From Thunnus maccoyii (lineage: Eukaryota; Chordata; Actinopteri; Scombriformes; Scombridae), in assembly GCF_910596095.1 (NCBI RefSeq), contig NC_056550.1, forward strand, positions 8,022,501 through 8,086,500: a stretch of DNA of 64,000 bases. The letters run 5' to 3'. This document shows, in pieces, positions 39,815 to 49,276 of this stretch (positions are counted from its first letter, which is position 1; each line of letters starts with the position of its first letter). The notes below the pieces were generated by a model. It had not been told where the DNA came from, searched no databases, and saw only the letters and a program-made list of their open reading frames with translations. The position numbers were made by a program, and so were the translations under genes.

Positions 39815-40210
39815 AATGTTATGGAGACACAGCCTTCCCTCTCTAACGCTGCCCCAAAACTGTGGGATCCTCTTTCTCCCACCATCCGATTCTCCCCCAT
39901 ACTGAGATCTGTAAGACTCATAAAACACACTTCTACTCATTAATGCCTCTTAACCAGCTCAAGTATTTCTCCTGAAGTCTCTGTAGGTCTGTGTTGCCAC
40001 TATAGGTTCTGTGTGACCATGTGCTTTACTATCATTATTATCATTATCATGATTTTTATTTATCATCACTCTGATTTTTTTTCTTTTTCTTATCTTCTAT
40101 TGTGTTTGTTTCTTTCTTTTGTGTTCCTCTGTGTGTGCCTTAAAGCACTTTGGATCAGCTGTCTTGTTTGTAAAGTGCTATATTAATAAAGTTTATCTGA
40201 GTTGAGTTGA
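39815..40210 (+). mobile_element. L2-type LINE 3'-end remnant
   Basis: From about 39845 a frame reads NAAPKLWDPLSPTIRFSPIL then RSVRLIKHTSTH and a stop. This matches the conserved L2/CR1 C-terminus (AAPKLWNSLPxxIR...SxSxFKSxLKTHLF). A T-rich 3' UTR follows, then GTAAAGTGCTATATTAATAA, a typical L2 3' tail. Upstream codons need a one-base frameshift. It is 5'-truncated and non-functional. Confidence 0.7.
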
Positions 40211-40579
40211 TTAGCACTCAGTCTTATCAAGAGGAGGTCCATGTGGGATTTTCAGTTCCTAACAGCCAGCAGCATGTCGCCATCTGCTGTCTCAGTAAGG
40301 GTGCACTTCTTGAGGATAGTCTACAAATGAGCCATGCAGTCGTTCTTCCAGTTTATATTAAGTGAGCTACAGCAAGTCAAGCAACACCAGAAATGACATG
40401 TTTTTGCCTCCCAGAGAAAACTGAACCATCTTTCAAAACAACAAATCCCCTGACAGCAACATGTATATTAATCAATTAAACCTGTGATGAAAAATAACAC
40501 TGAAACAGGTGAATTTTGCATTTAATCAGGTTAAACTCAATGGAAGTGTGCATAATACACCCATGAGTAATAAAACAAG

Positions 40580-41280
40580 GAACTGTGGTCACACTCATTT
40601 GGGTTCCTGTGCACATAAGCATTATGGGTAATGAGAAAGTGGACAAACTAGCCGAAAGAGCCAAAAAAAGAAAACATAGACACCACAATCAAACTTTCAG
40701 AATCAGAGGGAAAGGGTATTGCATGGAAGAAAATCAATAAAGAGGCAACAGCACTGGGATCAGGAGATAAAAGGAAGACAACTACATGAAATACAAAATA
40801 GAGTATTGAGAGAAATAGGGGAGGAAATAGAAGAGAGGAGGTAGTGATGACCAGACTAAGAATAGGATACAGTAACCTGAACAGGACTCTCCACATTATA
40901 GGGGAGCATCAAACTGGACTTTGTGAACATTGTCAGGTACCAGAAACAGTAGAACATTTAACTGCAAAAAACATACCTCAGAAAGAAAGGACATGATGGA
41001 GGGAATGAGATCATGGCTGACAGGAGCAGGTTTGAAGGGCAAATTGGAGTGTGGTGGAAGTGGACAAGGCAGGAAGTGTCTGGTCAGATGTCTTATGGAT
41101 TGACATCTGGATTGATAGTAAAAATCTGACAAACTGTAAGAGTTGACTGTAGGAGTTGACTGACTCCAGACGATGGCAGTAATGCAACACCAATGATGCA
41201 AGCGGCAGTTAAACCCCAAAGAAGAAAGAGAAGGAAAAAGAAGAAGAAGGGGAAGGAAGAGGAGGAGGAAGTGAGCATGT
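40580..41280 (+). mobile_element. I-clade-like LINE remnant with RNase H and C-terminal motif
   Basis: Near 40588 a frame reads VTLIWVPVHISIMGNEKVDK followed by LAERA, the C-terminal part of a retrotransposon RNase H domain (WVPxHxGIxGNExADxLAKxA). About 40845-40995 reads VVMTRLRIGYSNLNRTLHII, then CEHCQVPETVEHLT, matching the RxRxGHxxLN...C-x2-C...ETxEH tail of I/Nimb-type elements. It ends in GTTAAACCCCAAAGAAGAAA plus an AAG-rich tail at about 41210-41270. Frameshifts and stops show it is dead. Confidence 0.75.
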
Positions 41281-41284
41281 TGTT

Positions 41285-42360
41285 TTTTCTTTAATTTAGA
41301 AAACACAACTCAAAACTTTCCATACCAGGGGTATATATACAAAGTTACAAGAAAAGAAGAAAGAAAAGAAAGAAAAAGTCATACAAATTCAAAATAATGT
41401 ATCATAAGTCTATAGGAAGTTTATCAAAAATATAATTAGTTTTATCTTTTTCCTTCTCATGACATTCAAAAATATATAAATGTCTTTATCCTGAAATTAG
41501 ATTGTTTGTCCAGTTTTCCTTCTTATACAATGCTGAACATCCACCCAAAATATTCTGTATACATACAGTGATAAAACAAATGATTGTTTCTTCTTCTAAT
41601 TCACAGAAATTGAAAGAATATTCAATATTAACTAAGGAAACACCAACTAGCTAAATTTCTGCCAATTAATTTCTCCATAAAGCAAAGCCCGAAAGAATCT
41701 TTCTGGATGCAGAGTTACAGCTTGTATGTAACTCCTGATGTATTTATTTGAGCATTTATTCTTGGTGATCTCAACTTTTCCACAGAATATATCACTACTT
41801 AATGGATCGATCATTGAACCTCGATTACTGAGCCAGAATTCAGAGGAATTCATTATAAGTTAGTAATTGACCATCAGCATTAACAAGCTGTTTAACCAAT
41901 ACAATATCACTGTTAACCCATTGTCCATAATATAGTCATTTATTTCTATATTAAATATTCTTGCTATGCCAAATGTAGCAATTAGTTGGTGAAAAATTCT
42001 GTTTGTTAATCAGTTTCCAGGCCAGCAGAGCTTCTTTATGAACATTTAATAACTTTACAGGTAACTTATCAATTTTATAATCACATTTAAGCAGAAATTT
42101 AACTCCACCCTTAAACTAAATACATATCTAGGTAAGGTATTCCAAATGTTTTCCTCTTCTTTAATCAAATTAGTAAACCATTTCACTCTGAAAGTATTAT
42201 TTAACGTTTCAAAGCTTCTTAAGTAATGACATTAGTTCCTCCAAATTAAATTAGATAAAATCTCTCCAATGATAAGGACACATCAGCTTTAGCTCAGCTT
42301 CAGACAGCAGAACTCTACCATTCAATGAAAGATCTCTTATCAGCCACATGTTGAACTTCT
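41285..42360 (-). mobile_element. L1/Tx1-like LINE remnant, 5'-truncated
   Basis: Minus-strand frames, with several stops and shifts, read in order FNMWLIRDLSLNGRVLLSEA, then EALLAWKLINKQNFSPTNCY, then WVNSDIVLVKQLVNADGQLL, then VTLHPERFFRALLYGEINWQ. These correspond to the post-RT C-terminal part of fish L1-Tx1 ORF2 (RDLSLKGRVLL, DIxLVxQLxNxDGxLLxYxEF). A T-rich stretch and CCCCTGGTATGGAAAG follow, a typical 3' UTR. Its 3' end abuts the 3' end of the plus-strand LINE at about 41280. Confidence 0.75.
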
Positions 42361-42801
42361 GCATTATTTGTTCAGTTACAGGGCTGCAGTTTGAAGGATG
42401 TGTGTGTGTTGCTTAATGCGAGTTTTACTGTGAATACAGTGAACCGGACATTACTCTGACGCTGCGTAACTTGACGCTGGTTCCTGCAGTCTGAGCTGAC
42501 AGCCACGTCACCTCCTCTGAACCAACTTTGCTCTCGGACCTCTGCACATACACACACACAGCTGAGCCTGTGAGCGGAATAGAAAGACATTTCATCCGTC
42601 ACGTCCATGCGTTGAGATAACGAGCCAAGTTTGGAGTTTACCGTGCAGCTGTTTATCTCGTCATTTTATTTATTTTTTTGCACGCAAACAGTGTGCGTTT
42701 GGTCGTTGAACAGCCCCGTCCCGCCGCCTGCAGACGTGTCAGGTCTTTAAGGAGTTGTACCAAAGTTTTGTTTTTTTAATATTTTGTTGAACATAAACAA
42801 T
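42361..42801 (+). promoter_or_regulatory. kdelr3 promoter and 5' UTR with a UPR-type element
   Basis: This 440-bp interval between the LINE remnant and the kdelr3 ATG has raised CpG content (about 42440-42480 and 42690-42740). CCACGTCA at 42503-42510 is TGACGTGG on the other strand, the classic XBP1/ATF6 UPR element core. A further GACGTG core lies at about 42733-42738. Mammalian KDEL receptors, KDELR3 in particular, are UPR targets, so ER-stress induction is a reasonable inference. No TATA box is obvious. Confidence 0.5.
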
Positions 42802-45129
42802 ATGAACGTCTTTCGTCTGGCCGGTGACGTGTCACATCTGGTGGCGATCATCATCCTGTTACTGAAGATATGGAGGTCCAAATCCTGTGCTGGTAGGCAG
42901 ACTCTGGCTTCTGTGTTTACTGCAGACTGTTATGATCGCACAGCCTCCTTATAATTATATGCATGCGGTTCTATAGATGGAGCATTGACGCAGTGCGCAA
43001 ATACAGTGTGATACATAACAAAAGATGTGAGTCAAGTACATTAAGGAGGGTATTTGCATGATGCTGATAGTTCTACAAGAGTGGAAGCTACGTGGCAATG
43101 TTAACAAAGCAATCTGCTGTCTGCCCCACCTACAGTCATATACAGCAGCCTGCATCTTTAAATCAAACTGAATCTACAGTGCAGTTGTCTTCTTGGATAC
43201 TTTTTCTGTTAATTCGTAAAATTGGGGAAAACATAACAACTTCTGCACATTTCTGTAATCTGTCCTGGACCAAATATTGGCCTATACGTCTGCTGGGATC
43301 ATTTACTACACAATTTAAATCTGCATCTCTAAACTGTTGTAACTTTTATGTCCCTCCAGGCATCTCTGGGAAGTCTCAGGTGCTGTTTGCACTTGTGTTC
43401 ACCACCAGATACCTTGACTTATTCACTGTCTTCATTTCTCCTTACAACACAGTCATGAAGGTAAGTGTCTACATCCAGACTCTCACACACACACACACGG
43501 TTACACACATACTGTAAAACACAAACTAACCTCAATTAAAACACAAACTGATCTTAGTGGAGCTCATGCTGAGAATAATTACAATTTCACCAAACTACAA
43601 CAAAAATAGACAACATGTTGTCCTCAGATGTTGTCAGTGGCGCACACAGCAGCTCATATAGGTTCTATCCAGGTGCATACACACGGTATAACTATGCAAG
43701 GCAGGCAGCATTCAGTTAGACCTGCAAAGCAGCCGCTGATGGGTTGCATGTCTTACTAACAGTGTTTCAGTGAACATTCATAATCACTATTGTAATCTTC
43801 TCACAGGTGGTGTTCCTAGCTCTGTCCTATGCCACCGTCTATATGATCTACATGCGCTTCAGGAACAGTTACGACTCAGAGAACGACTCATTCCGCGTGG
43901 AGTTCCTGTTGGTGCCAGTCATCGGGCTTTCCTTCCTGGAGCACTATGCTTTCACCCCAATGGAGGTAAACTACTACTGGCCTACTTCTGATGGCCTCTG
44001 CAGCCAAGAATACAATGACATGATCCAGTTAAATTTCATACATTTGTGTCCAAGTGTAGAAAAACTTAAAAACGCTTATATCTAAAGATCACTGAGGACT
44101 AAAATGCAGCTTGAGGTTTTTACAATCAGTTTAAGTTACCTTTGGTTTTTAATGTTGCATATATAGATCACCCAAACACAACACTTCTTTTGATGTCCTT
44201 TTAACACTTTGGCTTACAAGTGTCATTTCAATAAAACTTACTTGTTTCCATCCCACTGATTCCACCCAGATCCTGTGGACCTTCTCCATCTTCCTGGAGG
44301 CAGTGGCCATAATGCCACAACTCTTCATGATCACCAAGACCGGCGAGGCAGAATCCATCACCACCCACTACCTGTTCTTCCTCGGCCTCTACCGAGCCCT
44401 CTACATAGCCAACTGGGTGTGGCGTTACCACACCGAGGGCTTCTTCGACCAGATTGCTGTGGTGTCTGGCGTTGTGCAGACCATCTTCTACTGCGACTTC
44501 TTCTACCTTTACTTCACAAGGGGTGAGTTGAGACTATTGGCTGATGGTTGAGGAGATGTTGTCATTATTGTTATGTTATAGTCCTAATCCATAGAGCTGT
44601 AACTAACAGGTATTTTGACTTTTCTTGAATAACTGATCAATCACTTCATCTATGGAAGATCAAAAATAATGACGAATGCTTACTAGACGTTATAAGAGTC
44701 CAAACTTTTGTCCTTTGTGCCAAAAAACCCAAACTAATATTTTTAATAAGAAACCAAAGAAGTTAAGATAAACTTAGTATATATGAACCAGCAAATGTTT
44801 GGTATTTTTCAGTGACAAATGACCAAGACAATGAATTAGTAATAAAAACTACAGTGTAACCGATTAATTCACTGTGCTAAACTAGTCAGACAACTGAGCT
44901 GTGTGTTGTGATTAAAAGAAAAAATAATTGTATTCTTTATTGTCTATTGTGAGATTCAATCCTACTTTTCCAGTTGAGGAGGATGTAAAGTTTGGTGTCA
45001 CTCACCTGGTAAACAAAGGAGTGGCAAAAATTGAGCCAAACTCTTTTCTTATCTCTTCTTTTGTCCCTCTTTGTCCCGTCCGCAGTTCTTCGAGGGAATG
45101 CAAAGATGAGCCTGCCGATGCCCGTTTAA
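42802..45129 (+). CDS. kdelr3: KDEL receptor 3 (ER protein retention receptor), five exons
   Basis: Exons are 42802-42892, 43360-43460, 43807-43965, 44270-44522 and 45086-45129 (91+101+159+253+44 = 648 nt, 215 aa). All have GT-AG boundaries, and the phases agree with known KDELR genes (SCA-G/ISGKSQ, T-R/V-L). It is a seven-helix receptor cycling between Golgi and ER that binds the C-terminal KDEL/HDEL signal of escaped ER residents. The signature TTRYLDLF with its ligand-contact residues, [13 protein letters not shown], and [20 protein letters not shown] are intact. The C-terminus MSLPMPV resembles human KDELR3 (LSLPMPI) rather than KDELR1/2 (LSLPA type). Human KDELR3 is 214 aa. Just before it, the usual basic GKKxS trafficking signal reads NAKMS, so the first lysine of the pair is missing. 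Confidence 0.96.
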
Positions 45130-46100
45130 AGCGTGTCTCCACTGTGCCTGCTACAGTTCAGCATCTGAACACAGACCTGCCCTTCAACTGTACATGTCTT
45201 TAGCAATGGGACTTATGGTCTGACGTCATTCTATAGACCGAAACTAGCGCACCTCTAGAAATTGAATTTCTGTTTGATTGGTACTTTGTGTGTGAGTCTG
45301 TGTATTTTCAAGTGTGTGTATGCATGTGTGTGCATACATACGCTGTTGTGGTTGAAAGTCTGTGATGTATGTTTGGGTTTTTTTCTCCATAAGATGCAAA
45401 GGTGACACTGGAAATGTGTCCCTGATGTGCATATGGAGCTTAAATTCATGCATCTAAGCAACACTGCGGAAACTGTTTGTCTTTATTTTTCCTTTAATGT
45501 GCCGAGAGAGACTGTGGAAACAGCTGAATGCAGTTTGTGACATTTATTTTGTTTAATACAAGCTGTTAGAATGTCGAATCCACAGAAATGTAAATGAGGT
45601 TGGCTGTAGTATTTCTGTACAGCACTCAGGTAGATCATAGCTTTAGTTTCCACACGGTACAGTTAGAGATACAGAGTGCCCAGAGTTTCGTGTCAAAGGT
45701 TTCTACACTTTATCCAGTCACCATTGTGTGTTTGAGTCTTGCCCAATGATTTACATTTGTAAAATTGTACTCTCTAATCTTCCACAATTTTTTCCTCTTT
45801 GGTTCTGTAGTGTTAGACACTCCCCGGATAGCTTACTGTATTATGTGCAAACGTTTTTCCCTTATTGCCAAGTATGTTACTTTTATGTATTTCTTCTCAA
45901 TTGTAGGCTTTTCTATTTCAATGTATTTCTATTTCATGGGAGAAAAAAGGGCTAAACATTTTGTCTTGTCATAAATGAAGCCAAAGAAAGAATAACTGCT
46001 GCAACGTTTCAGTAAAACATGTTTTTGAAGTTGTCACCTTGACCAAACTGTCTTGTTTTGTCAGGGATAAAAATAGGAAAATATCATTAGAGAAATTAGA
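45130..46100 (+). other. kdelr3 3' UTR and convergent intergenic
   Basis: AT-rich with no coding potential. There is no canonical AATAAA on the plus strand. The variant signal AGTAAA occurs at about 46012 and would give a 3' UTR of about 0.9 kb. The region faces the 3' end of the minus-strand GIMAP-like gene. Confidence 0.45.
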
Positions 46101-46189
46101 ATTTTTATAACACATGAACTTGTTTTTGACACTTACAAATGTGTTGGTCCACAGTTATTTGAATTGCACACAGTTTTTATGATATTACC

Positions 46190-46195
46190 TTTATT
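46190..46195 (-). terminator. candidate poly(A) signal of the GIMAP-like gene
   Basis: AATAAA on the minus strand, about 346 bp downstream of the TGA at 46541-46543. It is the first canonical signal in transcript direction. Confidence 0.45.
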
Positions 46196-46540
46196 ATAAC
46201 GTGAATTATCTCAAGTCAAAGGTGTGGTCATGTTCTTCGTCACCAACCCACATGCAGTGAAACACACTAGGATGTTTACTTTTCTTTGGAGCTCCTATAA
46301 ACACACAGACATGTATGCATGCACGCACGGATGCACACACACACATACACACATGTAACAGTATGCTCTTAAAAATGTCGGTGCATTGTGCTGATGCTAA
46401 ACAGAGAGTGATAGCATTAGATGTATGATTCACAATGGAAAAACACAGTTAAGTGACTTTCTTTCACGCATCATCATATCTGAATGAATGATGAATCATA
46501 TGAATCATAAATACTTCAGGCCCACTATGTCAAGGATCTC

Positions 46541-48344
46541 TCAGTGCAGAAAAGTTTTGCGGTGTTTGTATAACACCTTACTTCCTTCTCTCACAGCCCC
46601 TCCCACCGCTTTTGCAGCTGAACTGATGGAGAGCGGCGAGGCTGCCAGAGCTGCTGCCTTCTCCACCACCTTCGCTTTCTTCACAGCTTTCCCTTTCCCT
46701 TTGTCTTTTCCCATGATCCCTGCCCCCTCTGCTGCACCTTTCCCCATCGCAGACACCAGCTCACACCAGAACAGCCTCTCTGCCCTCTTCCTGGCCTCCT
46801 CTTCCTCCTTCCTCTTCTCCTCCTCTTCCTTCCTCTTCCTCCTCTCCAACTCTGGTCCCGGCTCCTCTTTGTCTTCAGCCTCCCTCTGAGGGGATTCCAC
46901 CTTATGTTCTCTTAGTCCCAGCATCATCTCTTGTGCCTCCCTGATGGCCCTCTCAGCCTCCTTGAACATGTCATTGCTATAGCAACCGCCTCCATTGTCC
47001 TCAACAAGCTTGTCTACCTTTTTCAGAAGTTGCACGACCTGTTCTGCATACCCTGTTGTCCTGTCATGTCCGCTATTATCAAAGACGTGATACCCTCCAT
47101 GGCAGCTGCTGACAAATTCCGACAGCTCATCGCTCTCCTTCAAGAAGTCCTCGACGCGTTTGTCGTGCAGCTGGTCTCCCCAGGTGAACAGCACCATGGT
47201 AAACCTGGTGACTCCAGGCCCGAACGTAGCCTTGAGCCACTCCAAGGCGTCCCTCTCCTCCTGGGTGAACCTGCCAAGCTGTAGGGTCACCAAGAAGGTG
47301 TGAGGTCCCGGAGAGGACAGGACAACACACCGTCCCACCTCTGCTATAACCTCCTGAGGGGACAACTGTGTGTTGAAGAACCCCGGGGTGTCGATCACAG
47401 AGATACTACACCCGTCTACTGTCCCAGTCTGCCTCTTGCACTGTGTGGTGACCGAGCAGGGGGAGACATCCACCCAGAAGGCGGACCTGCCCAGGATGGT
47501 GTTGCCTGAGGAGCTTTTGCCTGTTCCTGTCCTTCCCACCAGAACAATCCTGTGTTCAGCCACTGATGTAGGGAGTGACGCTTCACAGACTGTGGAGAAA
47601 TTACAGTCATAGAACATATATACATGTATTACTTTTATAATTATCTGAGCAGTAGTAGTGGTAGTGATATCTAGCATATTTGAAGCAGATATTTCTAAAT
47701 ACTTCATGTAATACTTAATTTTCTTTTTTTCAACTCTATTTTTTTTGGTTTTGTAACATAGCAGCCCTTGAACTGAATAATGCAACGATGTACAAAAATA
47801 TAATCACAGATGCCAGTGCAACCCCGAAAAAACATTTACAACACACTATATAGTGGTCCTAGTATTGGTATTTTTTTGAGTAAATGCGTCAAACACTACA
47901 AAAATGTGGATCAGTTGCACAAAAATCTTTGTATATTCTGGGTCACATTAGGAGAAGTCATCAAATTTCAGGCTAAAATACAGTGTTTAGGGTATTTTTA
48001 CTGCTGTCAAATGACAAACTGGGTCAAATTTGACCCTGAACAGTATGTAAGGGTTAAGAACATTAAGTATAAAGGTCTATACTTCACCATTTTCGAGAGA
48101 AATGTAAGATTATATTATATTATATTATATTATATTATATTATATTATATTATATTATATTATATTATATTATATCGGATCAGGTTGTTTGGTTTTGGAT
48201 AGCATGTTTAATATTTTAAGAGACTGTTTCTGTCTACATGGTACACTGAGGTGTAATGGCAACATGCTGCCCTGTGCACCGACTCGATGTGATAACTTTA
48301 ATCGACATACCTTCGTGTGACGCAGCAATTTCAGGTGACGACAT
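46541..48344 (-). CDS. GIMAP/AIG1-family GTPase, two coding exons
   Basis: Exon 1 is 48344-48311 (MSSPEIAASHE plus G, donor GAAG/GTATGT) and exon 2 is 47589-46541 (acceptor CTCCACAG). Together they make 1083 nt, 360 aa, and the codon completed across the junction is Val. The AIG1-type G domain begins about residue 20: G1 P-loop GRTGTGKSSSGNTILG, G3 DTPGFFNTQ, the AIG1 conserved box (GPHTFLVTLQLGRFTQEE) and a G4-region FTWGDQL. A highly charged coiled coil follows (KRKEEEEKRKEEEEARKRAE), then a Lys/Ala-rich tail with a weakly hydrophobic segment (AAALAASPLSISSAAKAVGG). Family knowledge: GIMAPs are GTP-binding proteins, often on endomembranes and linked to lymphocyte survival, and expanded in fish. 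It resembles fish GIMAP4/7-like proteins, but orthology cannot be assigned. The (TATAT)13 repeat lies in its intron. Confidence 0.88.
48111..48175. repeat. (TATAT)13 pentanucleotide repeat
   Basis: Thirteen perfect TATAT units in the 721-bp intron of the GIMAP-like gene. A 130-codon plus-strand ORF running into it is spurious. Confidence 0.97.
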
Positions 48345-48965
48345 ATTAGAGAAACTATGCCTTTTACGTGCCGGTTATTCAGTGACCGAAAATACAGGAG
48401 ATGGATTCCGTTTGTTGGAGCTTTGGCTTTGATTGAAACGTCCTCTTACAGCCGCAGTCCACGAAGAGCTGCAGCTCCACACTGCCACCGTGACGTAGAA
48501 TAACCCACCTAAAAATATAATTATTTATAATGGCGAAGAAAACTCATCACATAGGCTACTGTCTCCATGCCAGAAAACTGTGTGTCCACCGTAATAATCT
48601 CACTACTGAAAATGTGCACATAATTTGATATTATGATGGAGGCAGGTGAGGGCTAATATGCTATCTTTCTAAAATTGCTATTAAAGATTTTTTGGTGCGT
48701 ATTTTAAAGGCTATACTGTTCTATTTTTTTCTTCCTCTATTCGTTTTATTTTTGTTTATTGTACATAGTGTTAGATTAATGTCTTTCTCTACCCTGTGTT
48801 TCTGTTGCAATGAGGATATTGATGGTACAAGAATTTCCTCTTTCTTACATCTTATCTCTTTATCTTACACAGTGAGCCAACTAACACAAACCGAAATGAA
48901 TGAACAGTCATGATCATTAATTGTCATGTAATTGTTTTCTAGTGGTCAGACTTAGAGGATGACGG

Positions 48966-49003
48966 TTGACCACCAGACAACAGTTATGTTGTCTGGTGGT
49001 CAA
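48966..49003. repeat. perfect 16-bp inverted repeat, 6-nt loop
   Basis: The arm TTGACCACCAGACAAC at 48966-48981 is repeated in inverse at 48988-49003, with loop AGTTAT. No surrounding transposon or gene was identified. Confidence 0.95.
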
Positions 49004-49248
49004 GTTAGTAGTTAAGTTATGCTTTATGAATTGAATGTGTTGCAGTTCAATATTATGGCCATTGGAGGGCGGTAAAAACACCTGATTCTAATATATCTTC
49101 CCGAGTCACTAAAGCACAGTAAACTGTTAACTGAAAACAGCTCTTTATCAATATAATTACTACCTGTACGGATGCTATTGTATTTTTGGTAATATAAACA
49201 CAATAATTACTTATAAATATGGATAATAAAGGTTATTATTCAAGTTAT

Positions 49249-49276
49249 CAATACAACATTATTTAATGTTGTATTG
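49249..49276. repeat. perfect 13-bp inverted repeat, 2-nt gap
   Basis: CAATACAACATTA at 49249-49261 and its inverse at 49264-49276. This is a near-continuous palindrome in AT-rich DNA. Confidence 0.9.

Noticed and set aside
47810-48202. 130-codon plus-strand ORF
   Set aside because: It runs through the (TATAT)13 repeat inside the GIMAP-like intron, antisense to that gene. Its C-terminal half is repeat-encoded LYYIILYYII.
48345-48500. Interferon-type ISRE upstream of the GIMAP-like gene
   Set aside because: AGTTTCTCTAAT and isolated GAAA words occur, but there is no full GAAANNGAAA or AGTTTCNNTTTC match.
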